A stretch of 64,000 bases of DNA, taken from Synergistaceae bacterium (lineage in GTDB: Bacteria; Synergistota; Synergistia; Synergistales; Aminobacteriaceae). A program made the position numbers and the translations under genes. Under the pieces are notes generated by a model that was given only the letters and a program-made list of their open reading frames with translations, had not been told where the DNA came from and searched no databases. Location of the stretch: the NCBI GenBank assembly GCA_031277095.1, contig JAISLU010000071.1, forward strand, positions 1-64,000, read 5' to 3'. Shown here in pieces: positions 8,343 through 16,942 of this stretch. Each line of letters starts with the position of its first letter. Position 1 is the first letter of the stretch.

Positions 8343-8723
8343 ATGCCGATTCGAAACATCGCCCCCAAAAAGACCCCAGCGCGCAAAGGGCTGGGGCAAA
8401 CCCTGGTGGAGGTTCTGGTGGCGCTGGGGGTGCTGGAAACAGTGGTCCTCGCGTCCATCGACGCCTTCGGGACTGCGTTCGTCGCGGAACTGCACATTCA
8501 GGAACGGGCGCGCAAAGCGGCCTGCGCGGAATGGTGGTTCAACAGACTGGAGCCGCCCGTATCCCAGGCCAGCGTGGAGAAGGCGCCCCGCGCCGACGAG
8601 TACGGGAAAATGCGCTTTGAATGGGAGACCATACCCGGCGGCTACAACACCCTTCGCGTGATTTTACGCGTTTCAAACGGCTCGGGTTCCGACGTTCCGT
8701 TTATCATCAGCCGCGTCTACTGA
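8343..8723 (+). CDS. Type IV prepilin-like protein (PilV-like)
   Basis: The 126-residue product has a positively charged leader, then a class III prepilin site: Gly-Leu-Gly before QTLVEVLVALGVLETVV, with Glu five residues after the cleavage glycine and a long hydrophobic helix. This marks it as a minor pilin or pseudopilin, processed by the PilD peptidase. The ATG at 8343 follows AGGGAGAAG; a TTG at 8316 would give nine extra residues without a better ribosome site. It is the first gene of the pilus operon and ends 4 bp before the next prepilin. Confidence 0.8.
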   Translation: MPIRNIAPKKTPARKGLGQTLVEVLVALGVLETVVLASIDAFGTAFVAELHIQERARKAACAEWWFNRLEPPVSQASVEKAPRADEYGKMRFEWETIPGGYNTLRVILRVSNGSGSDVPFIISRVY

Positions 8724-8727
8724 TTTC

Positions 8728-8763
8728 ATGAAAAACCTCATGAAGAACCCCATGCAGAAACCC
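8728..8763. repeat. Threefold 12-bp repeat of the start codon of the PilW-like gene
   Basis: Units ATGAAAAACCTC, ATGAAGAACCCC and ATGCAGAAACCC follow each other without gaps, beginning at the start codon. Confidence 0.85.
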
Positions 8764-9717
8764 GGGTTCTCCCTTGTGGAGCTTCTTCTTGCCCTCGTTC
8801 TGAGTTCGACGGTGGGCATGGTCGTCTTGCAGACGGCGCGGACCATTTTGTTTTCGACGGTGCGGATGTCGAACAACGCCTTGGCGTGGGAAAGAGGGCA
8901 GAACGTCCTGTCCATTCTGGAGCCCCGGGTCCTCCACGCGGGTTTCGGCATCGCCTGCGAGCGGGCGGGCAACCTCTTCCAGCGGTCTTTTGGGAGAGTG
9001 ACGGACGGCCCTCCTCCCGCCACATGGTCGGACCGGGGCCCTGTCCAGGTCTGGCGAGGGCTTTCCTCGGACACCCCGACCCTTTGGGACCTGGCGCCGG
9101 AGACCGACGGGGTCTGCCGAGGCCGGGGCCTCGCCCTTCTTTACGCCGTGCCCTCGGGTTTGAGCGCGAAGCTCCCCGAAAACAGGCCTCTGCCCATGAC
9201 GCCGGGCGCTTCCGTCACGGTAGAGCTGCTGCCCTCCGAAAATCTCCAGGCGAACGAAGATCGATTGACGGTCACGGCGAAAAACGACCTCAGGTCCTGG
9301 GTCGCTTTTCCCCTCGTGGGTTTTCCCGTTCACATGAGCCTGTACGACAAAAGGGAGCTGACCGTGGCCCTGGCGGACGAGTTCGATCTTTCCCCGGCGA
9401 CCCTCAGACCCTACGACGACATGTACTACTTGAGGGCGGACCGTTTCCAGGTCAAAAACAACAGGCTGTACTCGGAGGAACTGCATTCCTCCTGGGTGAA
9501 GTCGGAACCCCGCATCGAGGGAGTGCTGGAGATGTGGTTCGAGTGGACGCCGTCGAAGAGCAGGCTGGAGGCCTGGATTTTGACGACGGGGGGCAAGGCC
9601 ACCTTCGGGAAAACCGCCAGGCCGAAAGAATGGCCCGCCCAGGCCCCCTGGAGAGCCGAATTCGCGCTCCACGACCTGACCGTGGCGAGGGGATCCTGGA
9701 TTTTAAAAAACATGTAG
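8728..9717 (+). CDS. Type IV prepilin-like protein (PilW-like)
   Basis: The 329-residue product carries a class III signal: GFSLVELLLALVLSSTVGM, with cleavage expected after the Gly. It is longer than a major pilin and resembles PilW-type minor pilins, which prime pilus assembly. The leader (MKNLMKNPMQKPG) is a threefold 12-bp repeat in which each unit opens with an ATG, so three in-frame starts are available. The remaining domain is beta-rich in appearance and not recognised. Confidence 0.78.
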   Translation: MKNLMKNPMQKPGFSLVELLLALVLSSTVGMVVLQTARTILFSTVRMSNNALAWERGQNVLSILEPRVLHAGFGIACERAGNLFQRSFGRVTDGPPPATWSDRGPVQVWRGLSSDTPTLWDLAPETDGVCRGRGLALLYAVPSGLSAKLPENRPLPMTPGASVTVELLPSENLQANEDRLTVTAKNDLRSWVAFPLVGFPVHMSLYDKRELTVALADEFDLSPATLRPYDDMYYLRADRFQVKNNRLYSEELHSSWVKSEPRIEGVLEMWFEWTPSKSRLEAWILTTGGKATFGKTARPKEWPAQAPWRAEFALHDLTVARGSWILKNM

Positions 9718-9742
9718 TCCTGTCGTAAAACGTTCGAGCCTG

Positions 9743-9775
9743 GTCAAGATCGGGTCAAGATCGGATCAAGAATAG
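9743..9775. repeat. 11-bp tandem repeat, three copies
   Basis: GTCAAGATCGG occurs twice exactly (9743, 9754), followed by a diverged third unit at 9765. It lies between the PilW-like gene and the hybrid gene at 9842. Confidence 0.8.
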
Positions 9776-9785
9776 AAATATCACT

Positions 9786-9845
9786 ATGGCGACTCAGAGC
9801 CAGTATGTTGGACATACTTCGAGGGAAGGTGAAGCGACCGGATGA
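9786..9845 (+). CDS. Short 19-residue ORF overlapping the hybrid gene start
   Basis: An ATG at 9786 opens a 19-codon frame (MATQSQYVGHTSREGEATG). Its TGA overlaps the ATG of the next gene in the arrangement ATGA, as in translationally coupled genes. It could be a leader peptide or the tail of a deleted gene that arrived with the inserted domain. There is no family match I recognise, and it may not be expressed. Confidence 0.25.
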   Translation: MATQSQYVGHTSREGEATG

Positions 9846-10843
9846 GCGCTTACAGAGAAATCTATCTGAATAACGCGGCGGACGTTTTCGGAAGCATGAT
9901 GGAATATGTGGTGAACGATTGTCAGCTGGATCCCGACGTGTTTTTGGATATGTTCGTTTCTTCCGGGCTTGCCCGGCAGTTTGAGCAGGGCAGTCCAAGG
10001 GTTGTTGCGGGCAAAAGCGGGATCGAATTGGCGAGGGAAGTCATTCTTTCCACTACGGGCAAAGAACCGTCCGCGCTTCCCGGCGACAGGAATTTCCGTA
10101 CACCGGATTATTGGGCGGGTTGGCCACTGGCTCAGTATCAGTGGCGTACAGCAAGGACTTTCGCGGCCATCCTGAGAGCATTGCCCTTCACTGAAATCGT
10201 GAAAACCTATCCGACACTCCATGAAGCAGACATCACCAAATTTTTTGCGGCAGCAGGCACTCGATGTGGATATGTGAAGAGCAAAAAGTGCCCTCAACGC
10301 GCATACGCTCTTTCCTCCACAATGGCGCTGGTGTTTTTGCTGACGGTGCTGCTGGGGGTGGTGGTGGCGCACATTGGATACTCCTCGGACGTTATGGGGG
10401 TGTATCTGAAACGCGTTCAGGCGAGGGCCGAGCTGACATCGATGACCAATTCAGCCCTGAAAAGGCTGACCGCGGAATTCAGCTCGGGCGCGAGACCCAG
10501 AGCCGACGGGGTCGCCGCGTATGAAAAATTGACAGATTTGAGTTCGTTAAGTATATTTTCGTCGTGCAGCGTATCGGACAGCATGGAAAAAATGGAAAGC
10601 AGGGTCGAGGTTTTCGACTTGGACTACGATCCTGAAAACTTGGCGGAACCGGTAACCGCCCCTCTTCTTTTGCCCCCGAGCCTGCCGGGAGGGTATATGA
10701 TCCGCGCGACGGTTGCCCATGAGGGGCTGGCCTCTCTCATGACGGAGAGCGTCTACATGTCGGTTTGTATCGATATTCCGGAGGTGGGCGAGGTTTACAT
10801 TTTAGAAAAAAAACCGGTGTATTGGAAAGAGTCGTTTCGGTAA
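9842..10843 (+). CDS. Hybrid protein: uncharacterised N-terminal domain fused to PilX-like pilin
   Basis: The 333-residue product is in two parts. Residues 1 to about 140 (MFVSSGLARQFEQGSP, then YWAGWPLAQYQWRT, then YPTLHEADITKFF) resemble small Firmicutes proteins that I recall near DUF3990 ADP-ribosyltransferase and DUF3791 genes; that recall is not certain. From about residue 150 the protein looks like a PilX-type minor pilin: basic residues, a long hydrophobic helix (MALVFLLTVLLGVVVAH), then a polar domain. The operon position (after PilV- and PilW-like genes) fits PilX. The junction has GTG at 10275 in frame, which could start a separate pilin. The fusion would bury the prepilin leader inside a cytosolic domain, so the pilin half may be inactive or separately initiated. 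Confidence 0.6.
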   Translation: MSAYREIYLNNAADVFGSMMEYVVNDCQLDPDVFLDMFVSSGLARQFEQGSPRVVAGKSGIELAREVILSTTGKEPSALPGDRNFRTPDYWAGWPLAQYQWRTARTFAAILRALPFTEIVKTYPTLHEADITKFFAAAGTRCGYVKSKKCPQRAYALSSTMALVFLLTVLLGVVVAHIGYSSDVMGVYLKRVQARAELTSMTNSALKRLTAEFSSGARPRADGVAAYEKLTDLSSLSIFSSCSVSDSMEKMESRVEVFDLDYDPENLAEPVTAPLLLPPSLPGGYMIRATVAHEGLASLMTESVYMSVCIDIPEVGEVYILEKKPVYWKESFR

Positions 10844-10866
10844 AATCGGTAAAAACGGTAAAAACT
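10839..10866. repeat. 9-bp repeat of the PilX-like stop codon region
   Basis: CGGTAAAAA-type units occur three times in a row; the first contains the last codon and stop (CGG TAA) of the hybrid gene. Confidence 0.7.
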
Positions 10867-11067
10867 GACTCATTTTTTGAAAATGCCTCTTTCTTAAAAC
10901 AAGATTAACGTGTATCATTAGAAAAAATGTAACTTTAAGCGGCTGAGTCGTGTGAAATCGATTATTTTGATATAGTCCTTAAAAAATGTTTAAATTTACA
11001 CGCGCTAAATAGGGCAATTGAGTTGTTTTTTAGCTATTTTAACTTTAGGCTTTTTGTCTTAATTGAC

Positions 11068-11073
11068 TATAAT
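11068..11073 (+). promoter_or_regulatory. Possible -10 box of the pilMNOPQ genes
   Basis: A perfect TATAAT lies 34 bases before the pilM ATG in a 264-bp AT-rich gap (10844-11107) with no gene. The -35 region is poor. The gap would separate pilM-Q from the minor pilin genes as its own transcription unit. Apart from the short repeat at its left end I see nothing else in the gap. Confidence 0.4.
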
Positions 11074-11107
11074 AAGAAATTATTTTGATAACTAAGGAGG
11101 GGGCGAA

Positions 11108-12067
11108 ATGTCTCCTATATTTGCAAGGAAAGGAGCCTCCCCAAAAAAAGGCGGTAATTTTGCCGGTATCGCCCTACATGGAGATTCTTTACGTTATCTT
11201 GAATTGAGCGGTACCCGAGGGGCCTTGAAGGTCGTCAACCAAGACATGACGCCCATTTCGCCGGGAGCTATCGTCAAAGATTCGCTGGTCAATTTGGATA
11301 CGATCGCCTCTGCTTTGGAAAACCTCAAAAATTCTGTGGGCGGTTTCCATTGTCCTGTGGTTTTGGGGATACCCTCCAGGGACGTGATTTTGCGTCTGGT
11401 GGAATATCCCAAGATGAGCATCGAAGAGGTCAAAGATGCATTGCAGTTCGAGTTCGATAAATATTTTCCCTATCCTTATCAGGAGGCGGCGGCCGACGTG
11501 GCCGAGGTGGAGGTGCCCACTCCCGATGCGTCGGACAAGTCCACCATTTTGGTGGCTACATGCCGGCAGCGTATCGTGACCGACATCGTCAGGGCCACCG
11601 GGCGCGCGGGAATCTCCCTGGCGGCGGTGGAACCCATGAACGTGGCGTTTTTCAGGGCCGCTATCGGCCCGGAGTCGCGGACGGGAAGCTATTTCGTGGT
11701 GTTCGTGGAACCGGAAAGCACGCAAATCATGCTGGGGTACAAAGACAACGGCATTTTATTCAGATCCACGGCGGTAGACCTGACCTCGCGGGAAATACGG
11801 GACTCCGAAGAGGGAGTCATGCCGATATTGAGAGACGTTCAAAATACTATCATTTTCGCCGGGAACCAATATCGCGGCCTGGAACCCAATAACCTCATCC
11901 TGGGAGGCATTGTGGGCAAGGACTCCCGTCTGGGCGGATTGCTGGAGTCAGGGGCGTCTTTGGCGGTTCTTCCTTTGGACGTCTGGAACCTCTGGCGAAC
12001 GTCTTCCCCAATGGGTAACGTGCCGGGCTTCGAAGTGGCCTTTGGATTGGCGGTGAGAAATTTATGA
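11108..12067 (+). CDS. pilM: Type IV pilus assembly protein PilM
   Basis: The 319-residue protein is an actin/FtsA-like cytoplasmic component that anchors the PilN-PilO inner-membrane complex. Family features include the opening GIALHGDSLRYLEL, IPSRDVILRLVEYPKM, and the conserved FEFDKYFPYPYQEA near residue 120. The ATG follows AAGGAGGGGG. It overlaps pilN by 4 bp. The order pilM-N-O-P-Q is the canonical one. Confidence 0.93.
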   Translation: MSPIFARKGASPKKGGNFAGIALHGDSLRYLELSGTRGALKVVNQDMTPISPGAIVKDSLVNLDTIASALENLKNSVGGFHCPVVLGIPSRDVILRLVEYPKMSIEEVKDALQFEFDKYFPYPYQEAAADVAEVEVPTPDASDKSTILVATCRQRIVTDIVRATGRAGISLAAVEPMNVAFFRAAIGPESRTGSYFVVFVEPESTQIMLGYKDNGILFRSTAVDLTSREIRDSEEGVMPILRDVQNTIIFAGNQYRGLEPNNLILGGIVGKDSRLGGLLESGASLAVLPLDVWNLWRTSSPMGNVPGFEVAFGLAVRNL

Positions 12068-12651
12068 GAGTGCAATTCGACTTACGTCCCGCGACTTTGC
12101 TGGAGAAAGAACGAAAGAGAACGTCCTTCAATTTGATGCGGACGTTGGCGATAATTCTTCTGCTTCTTTTTTTCCCGAGTACCATGGGCTACATCGGGTG
12201 GATGGCGTGGAATATTCTTTCCATGCGGGGAGATGTCGAGGATAAAAGAAACGAAGTCGAGAACATGGAGGGAGAAAAGACGGCCCTGGAGGGAGAGATC
12301 CGGCGGCTGCAAGCCCAGGAGGCCATGTACGCCAGCACGTTGAAAATCATGCAGGACGATCTTCCTACCCTCGAGGTGCTGAACGCTTTCGAGAAACATA
12401 TGGTGCGCCGCATGGGACTGAACACCCTTAGGTTCGGAAACACGACGCCGACAGGGACGACGGTTACGGTGGACGCCACGGCCGCCACGGAGGAGCAGAT
12501 CATTAACCTTTACGCCGGTCTCATGAGCAGCGGGGTCTTTGCGTCCGGGTCGATGTCCAACTCCAAACGCGACGACAAGACGGGCAGGGTATCGTTTACC
12601 TTGAACTTGACCGCCCTCCCCATCGGGCAGATCAAGCCCTCCGACAGTTAG
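12064..12651 (+). CDS. pilN: Type IV pilus assembly protein PilN
   Basis: The 195-residue protein has a short cytoplasmic N-terminus beginning RVQFDLRPATLLEKE, the segment that binds PilM. One transmembrane helix (about residues 25-50) follows, then a coiled coil (about 55-95, rich in Glu/Arg heptads) and a periplasmic alpha/beta domain. The start is coupled to pilM by ATGA overlap. Confidence 0.88.
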   Translation: MRVQFDLRPATLLEKERKRTSFNLMRTLAIILLLLFFPSTMGYIGWMAWNILSMRGDVEDKRNEVENMEGEKTALEGEIRRLQAQEAMYASTLKIMQDDLPTLEVLNAFEKHMVRRMGLNTLRFGNTTPTGTTVTVDATAATEEQIINLYAGLMSSGVFASGSMSNSKRDDKTGRVSFTLNLTALPIGQIKPSDS

Positions 12652-12666
12652 AAAACGAGGAAAGCC

Positions 12667-13179
12667 ATGAACGACAATAAGGTGACCGTACTGGCATTCG
12701 TCCTTTTTCTCGTCTGCGCCGCGCTTATGGGGGGCGTTTATCTTCTGAACGGACAGCTCGTTCAGCTGCACGAAGAATATGCCGATCTGGTCCAGCGGGG
12801 AGGCGAACTGGAGCAGACGATGCAGTCGCTGGTAGAACAAAAGCAAGTTTTCACCGACGCCTTCCGCGCGCTCGAAAATTATCAAGTGCGCGTCGCGTCC
12901 AGCGACATGGTTTTTTACTCCGAAGTTCAGGGGGCGGTGCAAAATACCGGGGTCGAGATCAGTTCCACCCAGCAAAAGGGGACTTCCAAGGATGGGCGCA
13001 GTTCACTGGCTCTCACCCTCCGGGGGGATTACTATAAATTCGCTGAGGTCCTGGCAAAATGGCGCAATCTGTCGACCACGGTGCGCGTGGCCGCGATGAC
13101 CATAACGGCATCCAGAACTCCCGAGACTCGCGGGGAAGTTCAAGTGGACGTCACCGTGGAAGCCATCATCGGCAAGTAG
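12667..13179 (+). CDS. pilO: Type IV pilus assembly protein PilO
   Basis: The 170-residue protein has one N-terminal membrane helix (VTVLAFVLFLVCAALMGGVY), a coiled coil and a small ferredoxin-like periplasmic domain, the layout of PilO, which pairs with PilN. It follows pilN by 15 bp with AACGAGGAAAG as ribosome site. The assignment rests on topology and gene order more than on sequence motifs. Confidence 0.82.
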   Translation: MNDNKVTVLAFVLFLVCAALMGGVYLLNGQLVQLHEEYADLVQRGGELEQTMQSLVEQKQVFTDAFRALENYQVRVASSDMVFYSEVQGAVQNTGVEISSTQQKGTSKDGRSSLALTLRGDYYKFAEVLAKWRNLSTTVRVAAMTITASRTPETRGEVQVDVTVEAIIGK

Positions 13180-13193
13180 GATGGTGAGTTGAG

Positions 13194-13823
13194 ATGGAAG
13201 AACGTTTGAGCTGGCGCGAGTCCTTCAGCACCGCCTGGAACAACCTGACGGGGGTCAACAACGAGGGAGGATCTCTGCCGATTGTTCGCGGAGTGTTTTT
13301 TACGATCTTCCTTGCAGGTACGGCGTTGGCGGGTTATTTTTTCTGGCAGGGCCAGACTTTGCTGGAGCCTCCCGAGTTCGACGCCTTTGCTTCGCCTCAG
13401 GGCAATTCGGCGCAAATAGACAGACAAAGGCTGGACGAAATGCTCCGGCAAGTGGATGTAACATCTAAAATGCGCTCGAGCAGTTTATCGATGGCTCAAA
13501 ATATGGAAAGCCTCTCCATGTCTCCCTATCCATTTGGCGATCCGCTTTTGGCCATCGATCCGGAGCCGACGGAGGAAGAGCCGCTGGTTCTTGTGGAACC
13601 CGAGGTGATCATCGACTATCCTCCCGAGATCACGCTGAAGGCGATTATGATTGTGGGAAAACAGCGGGTGGCGGTGATGGATATTTCCGGAGTGGGCAGC
13701 GGGATGATAGTCAAGGCAGGGGATACTTTTATGCAAAAAAAAGGGAGTATCGTACGCATCGCGCCTGAAAAGGTGGTTGTGCGCTGGGGTGGCAAAAACT
13801 GGGACATAGCCCCAAGTTTTTAA
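13194..13823 (+). CDS. PilP-like pilus assembly protein
   Basis: The 209-residue protein has one membrane helix (GVFFTIFLAGTALAGYFF, about residues 42-60), an acidic Pro-Glu linker and a C-terminal beta domain (about 145-209: ITLKAIMIVGKQRVAVMD, then VKAGDTF and IAPEKVVVRW). The C-terminal domain matches the homology region of PilP/GspC, which docks on the secretin. The position between pilO and pilQ agrees. The helix makes it more GspC-like than the PilP lipoproteins of proteobacteria. Confidence 0.78.
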   Translation: MEERLSWRESFSTAWNNLTGVNNEGGSLPIVRGVFFTIFLAGTALAGYFFWQGQTLLEPPEFDAFASPQGNSAQIDRQRLDEMLRQVDVTSKMRSSSLSMAQNMESLSMSPYPFGDPLLAIDPEPTEEEPLVLVEPEVIIDYPPEITLKAIMIVGKQRVAVMDISGVGSGMIVKAGDTFMQKKGSIVRIAPEKVVVRWGGKNWDIAPSF

Positions 13824-13841
13824 ACAGGATGGGGATATAAA

Positions 13842-15710
13842 ATGATGAAAACATCGCATTGTACAAGAATTTTTTTATCGTTTTTGTTTTTGTTTTTGGC
13901 GTTCGATTGCGCCGATGCCGCCTATAGGAGAAGCAGCGACTATCGAAACGGCGGATACTACGGAGGAGAAGAATACAGAGGAGAGGAATACAGAGGAGCG
14001 CCCCCAGCTCCCCCCTATTACCGGGAAGATCCGAGAGACTACAGGAGGCCGATGGGGAGAAACCTGCGGGAGTATCTTCCGGTTCTTTCGTCCTTCGAAT
14101 TTTACCAGATCGGCGACACAGACCTTGTGATAGGCGTGTCGGGCAAGGGTTTGCCGGCGCCGGAGGTCTCTCATTTCGACAATAAAACCATGGTGGTGTT
14201 CCGGGAAGTTTACGGAGAGCGCGTGAGTAGGGAACATCAGAGCAACACCGCATCGATGATCACCAACGTCGTTGCCGAGCAGACCGGCGGCGATTACGTT
14301 CTCACCATCACCACCGTGCTGCCCCTTCAAATACGCTCTGTGAGGGGGGTACCGCCCTCGGATTCTTACACGCTGCGTTTGACCACGGTGGTGCAGCATC
14401 AAAAAATGATCGAAGAACCGGTGGCGACCCAACAGCCGCAGACGCTGAAGGTCCCCACGGGTCCTTTTGCCGTCACCACCCCTATCACTCTGGACCTCCG
14501 GGACACGGAACTGAGGGACGTTTTCAGACTGCTGGGGATACAGTTGAAGAAGAACATCATCATCCACGACTCCGTTCCGCCCGTCATGGTGACCATGACC
14601 CTGAAAAACACGCCTCTCAGCGAGGTGTTTTCGTATTTGATGAAAACCTACGACATCACTTACGAGTTCATAGGCAAGGATACCATCGTGATCGGAACCT
14701 CCGACGGCCTCTCCAAGGTCTCGGGGAAGGAAGAGACGCGGGTTTATCGCATCGCTTACGCGGATCCCGCTGCGCTGGCCGCCCTCGTGACCAACTTGAC
14801 GGGGGTTCCCGCCGACAGGCTGGTGGTGGATCCCCGGCTGAGGACCCTATACGCCACGTCGAACCCCTCCAAACTGGAGGAAATCGCCATTGTCATTCAA
14901 AGTTTGGACCATCCGGGTAAACAGGTCATGTTGCACGCCCGCATTTTGGAGTTTACGGATGGGGCTACCCTTGATGTGGAGACGGCGCTCAACGCCGTGT
15001 ACGACCACTGGTGGTTCAGCTATACAGGTCAGGGAGGCGGCAGGGGCGGCTTTGTCGACGACAATCGACGGGGGCGGAATTACACCCAACCCTCTGAAGG
15101 AGCGATTATCCCGGGTGTGACGGACATGTTGACCCCCATGCAGGGTGTGTGGCGGGAGTTTGACGTGGCTTTTCGCGCTTTGGAGACCAAGGGAAAAGGT
15201 AAAACCCTCGCCAATCCATCGGTCATCACCATCGACGGACAAGAGGCCTCCATCAGTTTGACGGAGGACTATCCCTACATTTCGGGAAGGGACGACGGAG
15301 GCAACCCCACTTGGTCCTCGGAAACCGTAGGCCCTCAATTGAAACTGACCCCGAGATTGGGACGCGACGGAATCGTTTCGCTCCAGTTGAACATCGAGAC
15401 GGGCGAGGTCATCGAAATGATCACGGGAAGCACCGGCGAGCAGATGCCCAGGACGTCCACCCGGTCCGTCACCACCAACGTGCGGGTGCGGGATGGCGAG
15501 CCCTTCGTCATCGGAGGTCTTTTCAGGGAAAACGACACGCGGCGGAACGTACGCATCCCGGTTCTGGGCTCGATTCCTCTGTTGGGAGAGATTTTCAACT
15601 ACCGCTATCGCGAACACCAGAAAACCCAGGTGGTCATTGTGGTGGTTCCCTATATCTTGGATACGCCTGACGTCAAAATCGATCAGGAAAGAGTCATGAT
15701 CAAGCAGTAG
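13842..15710 (+). CDS. pilQ: Type IV pilus secretin PilQ
   Basis: The 622-residue protein forms the outer-membrane channel. A signal peptide (FLSFLFLFLAFDCADA) is followed by an Arg/Tyr/Gly-rich stretch, an AMIN-like segment (about 70-180), and a secretin N-terminal domain (LDLRDTELRDVFRLLGIQL near residue 212). The C-terminal secretin domain ends with VRDGEPFVIGGLFRE, then IPVLGSIPLLGEIFNYR. An exact-frame 15-bp duplication (13971-14000) repeats Glu-Tyr-Arg-Gly-Glu in the low-complexity stretch. It is the last gene of the pilus operon. Confidence 0.93.
   Translation: MMKTSHCTRIFLSFLFLFLAFDCADAAYRRSSDYRNGGYYGGEEYRGEEYRGAPPAPPYYREDPRDYRRPMGRNLREYLPVLSSFEFYQIGDTDLVIGVSGKGLPAPEVSHFDNKTMVVFREVYGERVSREHQSNTASMITNVVAEQTGGDYVLTITTVLPLQIRSVRGVPPSDSYTLRLTTVVQHQKMIEEPVATQQPQTLKVPTGPFAVTTPITLDLRDTELRDVFRLLGIQLKKNIIIHDSVPPVMVTMTLKNTPLSEVFSYLMKTYDITYEFIGKDTIVIGTSDGLSKVSGKEETRVYRIAYADPAALAALVTNLTGVPADRLVVDPRLRTLYATSNPSKLEEIAIVIQSLDHPGKQVMLHARILEFTDGATLDVETALNAVYDHWWFSYTGQGGGRGGFVDDNRRGRNYTQPSEGAIIPGVTDMLTPMQGVWREFDVAFRALETKGKGKTLANPSVITIDGQEASISLTEDYPYISGRDDGGNPTWSSETVGPQLKLTPRLGRDGIVSLQLNIETGEVIEMITGSTGEQMPRTSTRSVTTNVRVRDGEPFVIGGLFRENDTRRNVRIPVLGSIPLLGEIFNYRYREHQKTQVVIVVVPYILDTPDVKIDQERVMIKQ
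13971..14000. repeat. 15-bp in-frame duplication in pilQ
   Basis: GAATACAGAGGAGAG is followed at once by GAATACAGAGGAGCG, adding five residues in the low-complexity region after the signal peptide. Confidence 0.85.
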
Positions 15711-15760
15711 AGAAACCGGAGTCTGAGAGAGGTCGATTTTATGAAGGGCTGGGGGCAAGG

Positions 15761-15766
15761 TATAAT
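15761..15766 (+). promoter_or_regulatory. Possible -10 box of efp
   Basis: A perfect TATAAT lies 88 bases before the EF-P start. The best -35 at 17 bp (TTTATG) is a weak match. Confidence 0.4.
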
Positions 15767-15853
15767 AGGCTTGACTCTTGCCCTTTTTCGGCAGAGAACT
15801 GACGAACGAAATTGACGGCGGGTAAAGCGGGGCAAAATGGAGGAATTGTCGAA

Positions 15854-16426
15854 ATGGCACAAGTAGTGGACACCACCGATTTTTATGTGGGATTGAAGTT
15901 CAGATGGCAGGGTGCTATTTGGGAGATCGAAGAATTCGACCATCACAAAATGGGACGCGGCGGAGCGGTGGTGCGCACGAAACTGCGCAACGTGGAAACG
16001 GGGTCGGCGGTGGAAAATTCCTTCAAGCCCGGTGAAAAATTCGAGCGCATCATCTACGATGAAAAACCGGCGCAATTCAGCTACAAAGATGGAAACGACT
16101 ACGTTTTCATGGACCTTTCGACGTACGATCAGTTGACGATCACGCCAGAAGCCTTGGGCGACGCTACGAAATACCTGGTGGACGAGATGGAGATCAAGCT
16201 CGAGGTGTTCGAGGGCAAGATTATGGGCATCGAGCTTCCGAAAAGCGTCGTTTTGAAGGTGACAGACACGCCTCCCAGTTTCAAGGGAGACACCGTTTCG
16301 GGAGGCGGCAAACCCGCCGTGCTGGAGACGGGGATAACAGTCACGGTTCCGGTGTTTGTCCAGCCGGATGAGTATGTTGTGGTCGATACGCGAACGGGAT
16401 TGTACCTGGAACGGGCAAAAAAATAA
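15854..16426 (+). CDS. efp: Elongation factor P
   Basis: The 190-residue protein has the three beta-barrel domains of EF-P, which relieves ribosome stalling at proline runs. Typical segments are DFYVGLKFRW, YVFMDLSTYDQL and the C-terminal YVVVDTRTGLYLERAKK. The loop tip that is modified in many species reads HHKMGRGGAVVRTKL, so the modified lysine of E. coli is replaced by arginine. The ATG at 15854 is preferred over upstream codons because it gives the family's normal start; GGAGG lies about 11 bases upstream. No EF-P-modifying enzyme is in the window. Confidence 0.95.
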   Translation: MAQVVDTTDFYVGLKFRWQGAIWEIEEFDHHKMGRGGAVVRTKLRNVETGSAVENSFKPGEKFERIIYDEKPAQFSYKDGNDYVFMDLSTYDQLTITPEALGDATKYLVDEMEIKLEVFEGKIMGIELPKSVVLKVTDTPPSFKGDTVSGGGKPAVLETGITVTVPVFVQPDEYVVVDTRTGLYLERAKK

Positions 16427-16495
16427 TCCAGTGAAGGACCCGCGCAGTTTCGCACATCAAGAAAACCCGTTAAGAGCAAACTAGGAGGTGGAGAT

Positions 16496-16909
16496 TTGAA
16501 CTCCAAAGAACGTATAGCGTACCTCAGGGGAATTCTCGACTTTATGCCCCGGGAGGAGAAAGAAACCAAGATCTATTCCGCCATCGCTGACGCCTTGGAC
16601 GCGTTGGCGCTGGAGATGGAGGAACAAGGGAAGCTGATAGAGCTTCTCCGGGAAGATTACGACGTTCTTGCCGAGGAGGCGGACGATCTCCACAGTGCCC
16701 TTTACGAGCTGGAAGAGTCTATGGGGATGGCCAGTCCCGACGAAGATTACGACGATGATGACGATGAACTCGAAGAGTCCACCGAAAGCTATATTTCCAT
16801 GACCTGCCCGTCTTGCGCGTATTCTTTTTACTATAAATACGAAGAGGGCAAAGAGGACGAAAAGCTCGTCTGCCCCAGCTGCGGAGAGGAATTCAGCCGC
16901 TCGCTGTGA
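16496..16909 (+). CDS. Small acidic zinc-ribbon protein (CD1247 N-terminal-like)
   Basis: The 137-residue protein has an N-terminal helical part (RIAYLRGILDFMPREEKETK), an Asp/Glu-rich linker (about 80-95) and a C-terminal zinc ribbon with CPSCAYSF and CPSCGEEF. The N-terminal part looks like the CD1247-type domain found in clostridia and relatives. The TTG start at 16496 has a strong AGGAGGTGG site. No function is established. It lies between efp and asp23, all on one strand. Confidence 0.75.
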   Translation: MNSKERIAYLRGILDFMPREEKETKIYSAIADALDALALEMEEQGKLIELLREDYDVLAEEADDLHSALYELEESMGMASPDEDYDDDDDELEESTESYISMTCPSCAYSFYYKYEEGKEDEKLVCPSCGEEFSRSL

Positions 16910-16942
16910 TTTTGTAAGAGAGATTTTTAGGAGGGGAAGAAC

